From Granulicella sp. L46 (GTDB lineage Bacteria > Acidobacteriota > Terriglobia > Terriglobales > Acidobacteriaceae), in NCBI RefSeq assembly GCF_009765785.1, contig NZ_LMUT01000012.1:1522654-1586653 (forward strand): a stretch of 64,000 nucleotides of DNA, written 5' to 3'. Below the pieces are notes generated by a model. The model searched no databases and was not told the origin of the DNA. It saw nothing but the letters and a program-made list of their open reading frames with translations. The number at the start of each line of letters is the position of its first letter. Position 1 is the first letter of the stretch. The position numbers were made by a program, and so were the translations under genes. Shown piece after piece: positions 25,586-35,868 of the stretch.

Positions 25586-26338
25586 ATGAGCACCCTCACA
25601 GGAAAAGTCGCCGTCGTAACAGGAGCCTCCAAAGGCATCGGCGCAGCCATCGCGAAATCACTTGGAGCCGCTGGCGCCTCCGTCGTCGTCAACTACGCCT
25701 CCAGCAAAGCCGGTGCCGACACCGTCGTCGACGCGATCACCAAGGCCGGCGGCAAAGCCGTTGCCGTCAAAGGTGACGTCTCCAAGGCCGCCGACGCTCA
25801 AGCCATCATCGACGCCGCCATCAAGGCCTACGGCAAGCTCGACATCCTGGTCAACAACTCCGGCGTCTACGAGTTTGGCCCCCTCGAAGCCGTCACCCCC
25901 GAGCACTTCCACAAGCAGTTTGACGTCAACGTTCTCGGTCTCCTGCTCGTCACGCAAGCCGCCGTCAAGCACCTCCCCAAGGGCGGCAGCATCATCAACA
26001 TTGGTTCGCTCGTCAGCCGCATCACGCCTCCGGGCAGCTCGGTCTACAGCGCTACCAAGGGTGCGGTCGACGTCATCACCGGAGTCCTTTCGCTCGAGCT
26101 CGGATCAAAGGGCATCCGCGTCAACGCCCTCAACCCCGGCCTCACCGTGACCGAAGGCACCGCCACCGCCGGCTTCGTCGGCCCCGAAGCCGACTTCGAA
26201 AAGGACGTCGTTTCCAAGACACCTCTCGGCCGCATCGGGCAAGCCCACGATATCGCCACCGCAGCTGTCTTCCTCGCCTCCGACGACGCCGGCTGGATCA
26301 ACGGCCAGCTCATCAACGCCGCTGGCGGAGCCCGCTAA
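25586..26338 (+). CDS. SDR family oxidoreductase, tandem copy 2
   Basis: The start is ATG 25586 (MSTLTGKVAVVTG) preceded by GAAAGGA. The 250-residue product has TGASKGIGAAIA, NNSG in place of NNAG, YSATK and PGLTVTEG, and ends GGAR as copy 1 ends GGLR. The two proteins align end to end, so a local duplication is clear. The gap between them is 71 bp and they probably share a transcript. The changed NNSG motif suggests some divergence in activity. Confidence 0.92.
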   Translation: MSTLTGKVAVVTGASKGIGAAIAKSLGAAGASVVVNYASSKAGADTVVDAITKAGGKAVAVKGDVSKAADAQAIIDAAIKAYGKLDILVNNSGVYEFGPLEAVTPEHFHKQFDVNVLGLLLVTQAAVKHLPKGGSIINIGSLVSRITPPGSSVYSATKGAVDVITGVLSLELGSKGIRVNALNPGLTVTEGTATAGFVGPEADFEKDVVSKTPLGRIGQAHDIATAAVFLASDDAGWINGQLINAAGGAR

Positions 26339-26398
26339 CTTAACAAACTTAATTCGAGTCGACCTGCACTCCTCGCTCGTCTAACCACCAGATGCGTT

Positions 26399-26437
26399 CC
26401 CGGTTCATCGCGCGGCCTCACCGCTCGATGAACCGGG
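26399..26437 (+). terminator. Hairpin after the SDR pair
   Basis: CCCGGTTCATCG and CGATGAACCGGG form a perfect 12-bp stem around a 15-base loop, 60 bp past the SDR stop. No T run follows, so termination is only inferred. Confidence 0.5.
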
Positions 26438-26502
26438 TTCCCACCAGGCCTCCTTTACCCTTTCACCGCATCGGCTCAGCGTACGAGCCGCAGGAGATTC
26501 CT

Positions 26503-26625
26503 ATGGTTAACGCCGCCCTCACCATGCTTCCCGTCATCGTCACCTTCGCCGTAGCTGCATGGCACTCCCCCTCCAAGAATGTTCAGCCTCGCTCAGGCGA
26601 GCCCGGCGATTGTCGCTGCAACTAA
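26503..26625 (+). CDS. Possible small protein of 40 residues
   Basis: An ATG preceded by AGGAGA at good spacing opens a 40-codon frame. It begins MVNAALTMLPVIVTFAVAAW, a hydrophobic stretch that could be a membrane anchor or signal peptide, and ends in a short polar tail with CRC. No family is recognised. If it is not real, 26339-26656 is a 318-bp gap containing only the hairpin above. Confidence 0.35.
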   Translation: MVNAALTMLPVIVTFAVAAWHSPSKNVQPRSGEPGDCRCN

Positions 26626-26656
26626 CCCCATTGCAACTCCACCGGAGGACTTCCTC

Positions 26657-27079
26657 ATGAGTGCCGAGCAGAATCACGCCATCGCCCAACAGTTCCTCAC
26701 CCGTCTCGGCCAGGGGGATTCTCCCGAGTCCATCGCCGAGCTCTTCAGCCACGGCCTCGATTTCGAGATTCCCGGCGACATAGGCTCGCTACCCTGGGTC
26801 GGCTACCGCAAAGGCCGTATCGCTGCCGCCGACTTCGTCCGCAACGTGCGCTCGCTCACCGAACGCCTCCGCTTCGACGTCGACGACATCTTCGCCAACG
26901 AACAACGCGCCATCATCCTCGGCACGCTCGCTACCCGCATCAAATCCACCGGCAGGCTCATCGAAACCAGCTTCGCCATCATCCTCACTGTCGGCTCCGG
27001 CCTCATCGCCCGCTTCCAGATGCTCGAGGACAGCTTCGCCGTCTCGCTCGCTGCACGACCCACCGCCCGCCGCCGCTAA
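26657..27079 (+). CDS. SnoaL/NTF2-like protein
   Basis: The start is ATG 26657 with GGAGGA 7 bp upstream. The 140-residue protein looks like an NTF2/SnoaL fold: an N-terminal helix (NHAIAQQFLTRLGQG), then LFSHGLDFEIPGD and strands ending IILTVGSGLIARFQMLEDS. These proteins are ligand-binding or isomerase-like; no specific role can be assigned. It has no export signal. Confidence 0.82.
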   Translation: MSAEQNHAIAQQFLTRLGQGDSPESIAELFSHGLDFEIPGDIGSLPWVGYRKGRIAAADFVRNVRSLTERLRFDVDDIFANEQRAIILGTLATRIKSTGRLIETSFAIILTVGSGLIARFQMLEDSFAVSLAARPTARRR

Positions 27080-27146
27080 TCTTCCCCCCAATCCCTTCCA
27101 CGAATCCCGGCTGCAATCCCCGCCCGCTGCTTTATCATCATCTGCA

Positions 27147-27767
27147 ATGAGCATGCGCATCGGTCTCGGCTTTGACTCTCACGCCTTCAAGAAGGACGTC
27201 CCGCTGGTCATCGGCGGCCTCAAGATCAATCACCCCGAAGGCCTCGCCGGCCACTCCGACGGCGACCTCCTCCTCCACGCCATCACCGACGCCCTGCTCG
27301 GCGCGGTCTCCGCCGGCGACATCGGAACTTTTTTCCCGCCGACAGACCCCAAGTGGAAAGGTGCCGATTCCACCCTCTTCCTCAAGACCGCGCTCGAAGA
27401 GATTGCCCTGGTCGGCTTCAAGATCGTCAACATCGACTGCGTCCTGATCATGCATCGCCCCAAGATCGTGCCGCTTGCCGGAGAGATGCGCGAGCGCGTA
27501 GCCGACCTCCTCAGCATCGACGTCAACAACGTCAGCATCAAGGGCAAGACCCCCGAAGGCCTCACCCAGGACGGAACTGCGGTAGCCCACGTGGTCGTCC
27601 TGCTCGAATCCATCGACCTCCCCAACGAGCACAAAAAGCTGACCCTCCACGCCGACCTCCCCGACGAAGCCGACATCGACGCCGCCCTCGCCGCCGTCGC
27701 CAAACCCCGCGACATCAGCGCCCTCGGCCGCAAACTCCCCACCTTCGACACCGACGACCTAACCTAA
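27147..27767 (+). CDS. ispF: 2-C-methyl-D-erythritol 2,4-cyclodiphosphate synthase with C-terminal extension
   Basis: The 206-residue protein is IspF, which cyclises CDP-ME 2-phosphate in the MEP pathway. Metal ligands appear in GFDSHAF and GHSDGDLLLHA; IGTFFPPTD, the KIVNIDCVLI strand and the TPEGL block (KGKTPEGLTQDG) follow. The usual protein ends near residue 160; about 45 further residues follow, hydrophilic and Ala/Asp-rich. The extension has no recognised domain. It pairs functionally with ispD upstream. Confidence 0.95.
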   Translation: MSMRIGLGFDSHAFKKDVPLVIGGLKINHPEGLAGHSDGDLLLHAITDALLGAVSAGDIGTFFPPTDPKWKGADSTLFLKTALEEIALVGFKIVNIDCVLIMHRPKIVPLAGEMRERVADLLSIDVNNVSIKGKTPEGLTQDGTAVAHVVVLLESIDLPNEHKKLTLHADLPDEADIDAALAAVAKPRDISALGRKLPTFDTDDLT

Positions 27768-27817
27768 CCCCAGCCCTCGTCGTCCGACCGTCTTTGCCCT
27801 TGCCTTTCTTTCTGTCA

Positions 27818-27890
27818 TTCCCTCCGGGAATCTGCTTCTCCCTTTTTCCCCGCCCCACAACCCTGTCATCCTGAGCGAAGCCGAAGGACC
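27818..27890 (+). repeat. Pair of dispersed repeats downstream of ispF
   Basis: A first unit reads CTGTCATTCCCTCCGGGAAT, and a second at 27865-27890 reads GTCATCCTGAGCGAAG then CCGAAGGACC. The second is nearly identical to the sequence at 21191-21217 inside tilS. Both begin with TGTCAT, as does the element at 24579. Confidence 0.6.
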
Positions 27891-28005
27891 GCGAAGAAGC
27901 CGCACCCGCCCATACCTTCCATCCCTTTCCGCCAACCAACCCCGCTTTTCACTTGGCCCCCACCCCACTTCTCGCGTACATTGGCAGCAACAAACGGAGG
28001 CAACC

Positions 28006-28338
28006 ATGGACCCTGATCAGATCAACCACATGAGCGGCGCCATCGCTGGCATGATGGGCTTTTTCATGCTCTTCGGCCTCGTCATCGTGGCATTCGCCAT
28101 CTTCCTCTTCTGGCGCATCCTCACCAAGGCAGGCCTCTCCGGCCCCCTCGCCCTGCTCGTCCTTGTTCCCGGCATCGGCTGGATCATCGTCGTCTGCATC
28201 CTGGCCTTCTCCGAGTGGCGCGTCGTCCCCGTAGCCAACCCCTACGGAAGCGGCCTGCAACCCTACCCACCGCCGCCCACCAGCTATCCGCCCGCACCCA
28301 CCAACTACAACCCCCCGCCTCCCCCACCGCAACCTTAG
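28006..28338 (+). CDS. Small two-helix membrane protein with a proline-rich tail
   Basis: The 110-residue protein has two hydrophobic segments (about 13-36 and 45-66) and a C-terminal tail rich in Pro and Tyr (YPPPPTSYPPAPTNY). No family is recognised. The sequence resembles small bacterial proteins of unknown function with cytosolic proline-rich tails. GGAGG precedes the ATG. A strong hairpin follows. Confidence 0.7.
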   Translation: MDPDQINHMSGAIAGMMGFFMLFGLVIVAFAIFLFWRILTKAGLSGPLALLVLVPGIGWIIVVCILAFSEWRVVPVANPYGSGLQPYPPPPTSYPPAPTNYNPPPPPPQP

Positions 28339-28352
28339 GCTCGGACTTCGTC

Positions 28353-28391
28353 GCCATCGGGTTCGATCGCACAGCGGTCGAACCCGATGGC
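28353..28391 (+). terminator. Palindrome between the small membrane protein and gltX
   Basis: GCCATCGGGTTCGA pairs perfectly with TCGAACCCGATGGC (14 bp) around an 11-base loop. No T run follows; it is the only candidate end signal before gltX. Confidence 0.55.
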
Positions 28392-28415
28392 TGTTAACAT
28401 AAGTCTCGAAGCCTT

Positions 28416-29933
<1,518 letters not shown>

Positions 29934-29954
29934 TTCCGACGCGATGGAGGAGAA

Positions 29955-30386
29955 ATGAATCCTTCCGATCTCTACACCTTCATCGCCTCCAAGCCCTACG
30001 CCGTGATCTCGACCATCGCGGCGAACGGCACGCCGCAATCCGCACTCATCGGCATCGCGGTCACCCCCAATCTCGAAATCATCTTCGACACCCTCAGCAC
30101 CACCCGCAAGTATGCCAACCTCCTCGCCAGCCCCTCCTGTTCGCTAGTCATCGGCTGGGACAACGAACAGACCCTGCAGTACGAAGGTACCGCCTTCCTG
30201 CCCTCCGACTCCGTACTCCCCCGCTACCAAGAGCTCTACTTCGCCCGCTGGCCTGAATGCCTTGCTCACAAAACATGGTCTGACATCGCCTACGTCGTCG
30301 TGCGCCCCACATGGATGCGCTACAGCGACTTCAACCACCAACCGCCCACCATCGAGACGCTTCAATTCCCTACGGCTTCATCTTGA
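29955..30386 (+). CDS. Pyridoxamine 5'-phosphate oxidase-like flavin-binding protein
   Basis: The 143-residue protein has a split-barrel FMN-binding pattern: YAVISTIAANGTPQSALIGI, then FDTLSTTRKYANLLASPSCSLVIG. The conserved T-R-K region contacts FMN in relatives. The family includes pyridoxamine oxidases and F420 or haem utilisation proteins; the substrate is unknown. GGAGGAG precedes the ATG. Confidence 0.82.
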   Translation: MNPSDLYTFIASKPYAVISTIAANGTPQSALIGIAVTPNLEIIFDTLSTTRKYANLLASPSCSLVIGWDNEQTLQYEGTAFLPSDSVLPRYQELYFARWPECLAHKTWSDIAYVVVRPTWMRYSDFNHQPPTIETLQFPTASS

Positions 30387-30423
30387 GTCGCGCCCATCCT
30401 GCCCAACATCTAAACTCTTCCTC

Positions 30424-30918
30424 ATGAGCTCAACCGACCGGAGCGTCATCAAATACTTCTCCATCTGCGGCATTTTCGCGAGCCTGATCCTGTTTGCGCT
30501 AAGCTTCTTCGGCAGAACACTGTCCAACACTGCCCCGATCATCGCGGGGTTGGTTGTCACCATGGTCGGCCTCGGCCTTTCGCTGACGTTGGATCCTCTG
30601 ATTCCCTTCTTTTGCCGCAAGTTCTTCCTGACGAGATTCTGGGACGGTAAGCCCTCCTGGGGCCAACCTTTCTACGTTCTATGCTTCGCGTTCTTGTTCG
30701 CTCAATTTGCCCTTTTCGCCCTCAATGGAACTCCCACAACTCCAGTTATCGTCGACGGCCAGCCTCTCATCGGATCAAATGGACAGGTCGTCAAAGTTTT
30801 CACTCAAGCCCAACAACTGCGTCAGGACGAGTCTTTCCTTCGCTTCTTCTGCACAATCGCGTTGGCAAATTTCTATCAGCTTCTGATGTACTCTCTCTTT
30901 CCACTCCACAGCGAATAG
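30424..30918 (+). CDS. Hypothetical membrane protein
   Basis: ATG 30424 opens a 164-residue product with four hydrophobic segments (about 10-30, 36-58, 77-96, 138-156) and a soluble loop containing VIVDGQPLIGSNGQVV. No family is recognised. The gene is less GC-rich and more T-rich than its neighbours. Confidence 0.7.
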   Translation: MSSTDRSVIKYFSICGIFASLILFALSFFGRTLSNTAPIIAGLVVTMVGLGLSLTLDPLIPFFCRKFFLTRFWDGKPSWGQPFYVLCFAFLFAQFALFALNGTPTTPVIVDGQPLIGSNGQVVKVFTQAQQLRQDESFLRFFCTIALANFYQLLMYSLFPLHSE

Positions 30919-30934
30919 AATCGAGGTCTCTCTC

Positions 30935-31324
30935 ATGTACCTAACCACCAGCGAACCCATCGCCTTCATCCCCACCACCGACGCAGCCGCCGCGCGCAAC
31001 TTCTACGAAACCGCCCTCGGCCTCAACTTCGTCTCCGACGACAACTTCGCGCTGGTCTTCCGCATCGGCTCCTCCCAAACCATGCTCCGGGTCGCCCGCG
31101 TCCAGAGCAATTTCACGCCCATGCCCTTCACCATCTTCGGCTGGGAGGTAGACGACATCCACGCCACCATCGCCGACCTCAAAACCCGTGGCGTCGAGTT
31201 CCTCCAATACGACTACTTCAAACAGGACGAAGCCGGAGTCTGGACCGCCCCCGGCGGCGCCCAGGTAGCCTGGTTCCAGGACCCCGACGGCAACACCCTC
31301 TCCCTCTCCAACCACCCCGCCTAG
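30935..31324 (+). CDS. VOC/glyoxalase-superfamily protein
   Basis: The 129-residue protein has the paired beta-alpha-beta units of the VOC fold: FIPTTDAAAARNFYETALGLNF, then VDDIHATIADLKTRGVEF and WFQDPDGNTLSLS with the characteristic Asp-Pro-Asp-Gly-Asn. Members are dioxygenases, glyoxalases or resistance proteins; the substrate is unknown. GAGG lies 8 bp upstream. Confidence 0.85.
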   Translation: MYLTTSEPIAFIPTTDAAAARNFYETALGLNFVSDDNFALVFRIGSSQTMLRVARVQSNFTPMPFTIFGWEVDDIHATIADLKTRGVEFLQYDYFKQDEAGVWTAPGGAQVAWFQDPDGNTLSLSNHPA

Positions 31325-31693
31325 CTCTCGCCGTCCGCGCAGGACCCTGTCAAGCCCCCAAACACTCTCAAAATCCCCAAACCCCCTATAAACATTGGCG
31401 ATATATATTTCCAAAAGTTGGCATAGTTACCCCAGCCAACTTGCTACACTTGAAGTAGAGCCCAAATTCAAAAAAGCTGCACCGGCGATAACCGGCTGCA
31501 GCTTTCACATTTAAGACCCTAACTCCAATAGAAGCAAATAGATACCCGTAACCCATTTAGAATCATCCATTTGAAAGCAGCTTTCACTATTCAAATCGCA
31601 CATTCTAAACGACTTCGCTAACGAAAAGTGAAAGTAGGGAGGAGGGGGGTACCGGGCGCGCGTTCTTGGAATCGCTGGGTTAGGAGAGCTACT
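31325..31693. other. AT-richer intergenic region with hairpins
   Basis: This 369-bp stretch has no credible gene. It holds an 8-bp inverted repeat AAGTTGGC/GCCAACTT (31415-31422 and 31435-31442), a promoter-like TTGGCA with 17-bp spacing to TTGCTA, and the hairpin at 31473-31505. The motif GCAGCTTTCAC occurs twice, at about 31497-31507 and 31576-31586. A purine tract (GGGAGGAGGGGGG) lies near 31636. Base composition is clearly lower in GC than flanking genes. A small non-coding RNA or remnant element is possible. Confidence 0.4.
31473..31505 (+). terminator. Hairpin, terminator-like, in the 31.4-kb intergenic region
   Basis: AAAGCTGCA-CCGG and CCGG-CTGCAGCTTT form a stem with one bulged base and a small loop. 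It is preceded by a run of A and followed by a T-containing stretch (TTTCACATTT). Confidence 0.5.
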
Positions 31694-32179
31694 TCAGTCC
31701 CCAGTAACCGCGACCGTCACCGGAAGCGTCTTCGGGGGGTAGCAAACCGCATTGTCACAGGCTTGGTACTTCAGCAAGCCGGTCAGCGTCGACGAACCCT
31801 TCGGCACCACCAGCCGAACGCTCACCCGAAACTCGCCCTGGTACACATCCAGCGTCTCGCCCGAGTCTAACGGCAGCCGAAATGTCGACCCGTTCGGATA
31901 CTGCTCACCCACAACCTTGATCCCACTCGCTGCATTCAGCTGCAGCGCTGTCGGGATCAGCAACTCATCCTTCGGCGTATGCGAATTGATATGGAATCCG
32001 TCGTCCACACGAAACCGCAACACCACCACCTGCGGCTCGCCAGCCTTCACCTCAACCGCATCCGAGAGCAGCTCCACATGCCCTTTATGCGGCGCGCTTG
32101 CCGGCCCCAACTGAATCTCTTGCGCGACCAACGGCGCACAGCTCATCGCCAGGCACAATCCGATCAGCGCAGTCTTCAC
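31694..32179 (-). CDS. Secreted DsbD-N-terminal-domain-like protein
   Basis: The 161-residue protein has a signal peptide (MKTALIGLCLAMSCAPLVA) and one immunoglobulin-like domain with GFHINSHTPKDELLIPT and the redox pair in CDNAVC (141 and 146), as in DsbD alpha domains and cytochrome c maturation partners. The membrane and C-terminal thioredoxin domains of full DsbD are absent. It follows the TlpA-type gene, overlapping by 4 bp, so both probably act in the same periplasmic disulphide relay. Confidence 0.85.
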   Translation of the reverse strand: MKTALIGLCLAMSCAPLVAQEIQLGPASAPHKGHVELLSDAVEVKAGEPQVVVLRFRVDDGFHINSHTPKDELLIPTALQLNAASGIKVVGEQYPNGSTFRLPLDSGETLDVYQGEFRVSVRLVVPKGSSTLTGLLKYQACDNAVCYPPKTLPVTVAVTGD

Positions 32180-32790
32180 ATACCACCCGAAGCGATCGCC
32201 TTCTGCACATCGGCCTCGAGCTCATCCTTGGAGTGCGCGCCGATGGTCTGTTCCACAATCTTGCCCGTCTTATCGACGTAGAAGGTCTCGGGAATGTAAT
32301 CGCCCAACTGGTAGCTCTTCGAGATCTTGTCGTCAGGCATCAGGATTGGATACGTCACACCCACGCGCTTCGACGCAGCCGCAACCTCCTTCACCGCCAT
32401 GCCATCGTCCTGATCCAGCCCCAGCACAACGAGTCCCTTGTCCTTGTACTTGTTCTGCAGATCCTGGAACCAAGGCATCTCCAACTTGCAGGGCCCGCAA
32501 TATGTGGCCCAGAAATTCAGCACGACGGCATGCCCCTTGTAGTCCGCTAGCGAGACCTTCTTGCCGTTCAGGTCGACCAGCGTGAACGACGGAGCCGCAT
32601 TGCCCAGCAGCAGCTTCGCCGCCGGATCTTCACTCGGATCCGTTCCCGCGCTCGCAGGCGTGAGCTGTACGTCACTCTGCTGCGCCTTCTGCATTACTAC
32701 CTGCCGATGCCGCAGATTGTGCGTACCCGCCATCACCACCAACGTCACACCCGCAATCAGCAACACCACAATCACTAACCGACGAACCAA
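32176..32790 (-). CDS. TlpA/ResA-like thioredoxin-fold protein
   Basis: The 204-residue protein has an N-terminal hydrophobic anchor (about 5-22), then a thioredoxin/AhpC-TSA fold with FWATYCGPCKLEMP (Cys 98 and 101) and the cis-Pro region YIPETFYVDKTGKI. It is a membrane-tethered periplasmic thiol oxidoreductase of the TlpA/ResA type, usually reducing cytochrome c or other partner thiols. It is followed by the DsbD-N-like gene in a 4-bp overlap. Confidence 0.9.
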   Translation of the reverse strand: MVRRLVIVVLLIAGVTLVVMAGTHNLRHRQVVMQKAQQSDVQLTPASAGTDPSEDPAAKLLLGNAAPSFTLVDLNGKKVSLADYKGHAVVLNFWATYCGPCKLEMPWFQDLQNKYKDKGLVVLGLDQDDGMAVKEVAAASKRVGVTYPILMPDDKISKSYQLGDYIPETFYVDKTGKIVEQTIGAHSKDELEADVQKAIASGGM

Positions 32791-32923
32791 GAGATCACCT
32801 TCGGCGCAGGCGAATCGTCAACCCGCGCGCCTTCTCTAGTCTATCGCTGTTGGCCCCGCTCGTGGAACGCCTTCGGAGCCCGTCTGCTAGCATTCTCCCT
32901 AGCCAATATCTGCGACCTCCGCA

Positions 32924-33931
32924 ATGACCCAGCTTCCCCAGAAACCAATCCAGACGCCAGCCGTGAAACGACCCTCAGACCTCGTCCGCATTGAGGCCGA
33001 GGCGCTCGAGCAGCTCGCCCAGCGCCTCGAAGGCTCGCAGGCTCAGGCGTTTGAGCAGGTAGCAGCCTTACTCGCCACAACTGCCCAGAGCGGCCATCGC
33101 GCCGTCCTCACTGGCGTAGGCAAGAGCGGCCTGATCGCCCGCAAGATCGCCGCAACCCTGCTCTCGACGGGAACCTCCGCGCAGTTCCTGCACCCCACCG
33201 AAGCGCTCCACGGCGACCTTGGCCTGCTCAGCCGCGGAGACGTCCTGCTCGCGCTCTCCTACTCCGGCGAAAGTGAAGAGTTGCTCAGGCTGCTGCCCGT
33301 GCTGCCGCGCCTCGGCATCACCCTCGTAACCCTCACCGGTTGCGCGAACTCAACCCTGGCCAAAGCCAGCGCGCGCGTACTCGACGTCAGCGTGGACCGC
33401 GAAGCCTGCAACCACCAGCTCGCGCCAACAACGTCGACCACGGTCATGCTAGCCCTCGGCGACGCGTTGGCCATAGACGTCAGCCGCCGCCTAGACTTCC
33501 AGCCCCAGGACTTCGCCGAGCTACATCCCGGCGGTCAGCTAGGCAAGCGCCTCATCCCAGTTAGCCAGCTCATGCACACTGGCGACGAGATCCCGACGGT
33601 CGCTCCCACCGCAACCCTCCCCGAGATCATCCACGAGATGTCCGCCAAGCGCCTCGGCCTCACCACCGTCCAGGCGGACGGCAAGCTGCTAGGCGTTCTC
33701 TCCGACGGCGACCTCCGACGCCTCTTCGCCAGCAGCGGTCCGGATGCCTTCCACCAAACCGCCGCCCAGATCCTCAACCCGACCCCGCGCACGATCGCGT
33801 CAACCCCGTTCGCCGCCGACGCCCTAACCCTCATGGAGCGTCACAAGATCACCGCACTGATCGTGACCGAAGACGGCTCCGAAACATCGTCCGTTATCGG
33901 TGTTCTGCACCTGCACGATTTACTTGCTTGA
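32924..33931 (+). CDS. kdsD: Arabinose-5-phosphate isomerase (KpsF/GutQ family)
   Basis: The 335-residue protein has an N-terminal SIS domain with [23 protein letters not shown] and [13 protein letters not shown], followed by two CBS domains (about 205-335). It converts ribulose-5-phosphate to arabinose-5-phosphate, the first step to Kdo in LPS. The length and domain order match KdsD/KpsF. Its stop overlaps the region just upstream of proS. Confidence 0.93.
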   Translation: MTQLPQKPIQTPAVKRPSDLVRIEAEALEQLAQRLEGSQAQAFEQVAALLATTAQSGHRAVLTGVGKSGLIARKIAATLLSTGTSAQFLHPTEALHGDLGLLSRGDVLLALSYSGESEELLRLLPVLPRLGITLVTLTGCANSTLAKASARVLDVSVDREACNHQLAPTTSTTVMLALGDALAIDVSRRLDFQPQDFAELHPGGQLGKRLIPVSQLMHTGDEIPTVAPTATLPEIIHEMSAKRLGLTTVQADGKLLGVLSDGDLRRLFASSGPDAFHQTAAQILNPTPRTIASTPFAADALTLMERHKITALIVTEDGSETSSVIGVLHLHDLLA

Positions 33932-33999
33932 GTACGATTGTTGCGTGTTCTGAGGCCTTCACAACCTTCGAGAACGCGCTCCGATACAATCGTACGAAT

Positions 34000-35850
34000 A
34001 TGCATCGTTGGTCCAAGCTCTTTATTCCCACTCTTCGCGAAGCCCCCACGGACGCGGAGGTCGCCAGCCACAAACTCCTGTTGCGTGCTGGATATATCCG
34101 CCAGCTTGGCGCTGGCATCTACAGCTACCTGCCGCTCGGGCAGCGCTCGCTGAACAAGATCATCGCCATCATTCGCGACGAGATGGACAAGATCGGCCAG
34201 GAATTTCTCCTGCCCACGCTGAACCCTGTCGAGCTTTGGCAGGAGTCCGGACGTGAAGCCGTGATGGGCCAGAACCTTTTCCACCTTAAGGACCGCAAAG
34301 GCGCAGAGCTCGTCCTCGCCATGACGCATGAAGAGGTCATCACCTCGATCGCACGCAACGAGCTGCGAAGCTACAAACAACTCCCGCAGGTTTGGTACCA
34401 AATCCAGACCAAGTTCCGCGACGAGCCGCGCCCGAAGTCCGGCCTGATGCGCGTCCGCCAGTTCACCATGAAGGATTCCTACTCCTTCGACATCGACGCA
34501 GCCGGCCTCGACAAGAGCTACAACAAGCACGACGCGGCCTACCGAGCCATCTTCACCCGCTGCGGCCTGGAGTTCGTCGCCGTTGAAGCCGACTCTGGAG
34601 CGATGGGCGGCTCCGGCTCACAGGAGTTTATGGTCTACACCGAAGCTGGAGAAGACCTCATCGCCAGCTCCGCATCAGGCTATGCAGCAAACCTGGAGAA
34701 GGCGACAAGCAAGCTCACGCCGCTCGAGGACCTTGCACCAACCGGTGATGGCATGCCGGAGCTTGTCCACACTCCGGGCAAAGCTTCCATCGCTGACGTC
34801 ACCGAGTTCTTCGGCATCCACGCGTCCCAAGACATCAAGTGCGTCGCTTTCGTGGGACTCACTGCCAAGGCCGAATCTGTACCTCGGCCGGTTGTCGCGT
34901 TTCTTCGCGGCGATCACCAGGTGAATGAAACCAAGCTCGCCGCGGTCACAGGCGTCACCGAGCTCCGTCCCATGGTGCCGCTTGAACTCGAGGTTCACAT
35001 AGGAGGTCCGGCTGGATTCCTTGGGCCTGTGGGCATTCGCGAGGTGATGACGCAAGGTTCTCTGAACGGCTTGAACTCCGGCAAGGAACTTGCGAAACTC
35101 AAGGGTGTTTTGCGCGAAAATCCGAGCGAAGGTTTGAAGTCCATCGTCGTGATGGACCTTGGCCTCCAAGGCCGCGCGAATCTTGTCGCCGGCGCGAACC
35201 AGCAGGACTATCACTACCGCAACGTCACACCCGGCCGCGACTTTACGCCGACCGTCATCGCCGACATTCGCAATATCAACGAAGGGGAGCCTGATCCCAT
35301 TAGCGGCGAGCCACTGCGTCTCGGCAAGGCTATGGAGATTGGTCACATCTTCAAGCTCGGCTACAAGTACAGCGAGAGCATGAATGCGCGCGTACTGGAT
35401 GCGAATGGCAAAGAGGTGATGCCGATCATGGGCTGTTACGGAATCGGCGTTGAGCGCATCCTGACGGCTGCGATTGAATCCAGTGCAGCGAGGTTTGCCG
35501 CCGAGTCGTCGACCGAGCAATACGCTCTGCCAGCCTCGATTGCACCGTACGAAGTCATCGTGACCATCACCAACGTCCGCGAGCCAGAGCTTCTTCAGGC
35601 CGGCGAGGACATCGCCGAAAAGCTGGAGAAGGCTGGGGTTGATGTGTTGCTGGACGATCGTGACGAGCGCGCTGGGGTAAAGTTCAAGGACGCAGAACTG
35701 ATTGGTGTTCCCTATCGGATCAATATCGGCAAAAAGCTTGCAGACGGACAGGTGGAACTCGTAGATCGTCTCACCCAGAAGACCGAAGATCTAGCCGTTG
35801 ATTCCGTCACGCAGCACCTCGTAGCACTCCTTGCTGCGTCCAAACAATAG
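34000..35850 (+). CDS. proS: Prolyl-tRNA synthetase
   Basis: The start is ATG 34000 ([16 protein letters not shown]); an upstream extension is not supported. The 616-residue protein is the bacterial-type ProRS with class II motifs ([57 protein letters not shown]) and a long inserted editing domain. It charges tRNA(Pro) in the cytosol. The gene's G and C are nearly balanced on the plus strand, unlike the C-rich plus strand of genes to its left. Confidence 0.96.
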   Translation: MHRWSKLFIPTLREAPTDAEVASHKLLLRAGYIRQLGAGIYSYLPLGQRSLNKIIAIIRDEMDKIGQEFLLPTLNPVELWQESGREAVMGQNLFHLKDRKGAELVLAMTHEEVITSIARNELRSYKQLPQVWYQIQTKFRDEPRPKSGLMRVRQFTMKDSYSFDIDAAGLDKSYNKHDAAYRAIFTRCGLEFVAVEADSGAMGGSGSQEFMVYTEAGEDLIASSASGYAANLEKATSKLTPLEDLAPTGDGMPELVHTPGKASIADVTEFFGIHASQDIKCVAFVGLTAKAESVPRPVVAFLRGDHQVNETKLAAVTGVTELRPMVPLELEVHIGGPAGFLGPVGIREVMTQGSLNGLNSGKELAKLKGVLRENPSEGLKSIVVMDLGLQGRANLVAGANQQDYHYRNVTPGRDFTPTVIADIRNINEGEPDPISGEPLRLGKAMEIGHIFKLGYKYSESMNARVLDANGKEVMPIMGCYGIGVERILTAAIESSAARFAAESSTEQYALPASIAPYEVIVTITNVREPELLQAGEDIAEKLEKAGVDVLLDDRDERAGVKFKDAELIGVPYRINIGKKLADGQVELVDRLTQKTEDLAVDSVTQHLVALLAASKQ

Positions 35851-35868
35851 GATCTTCGATTCGATAGC

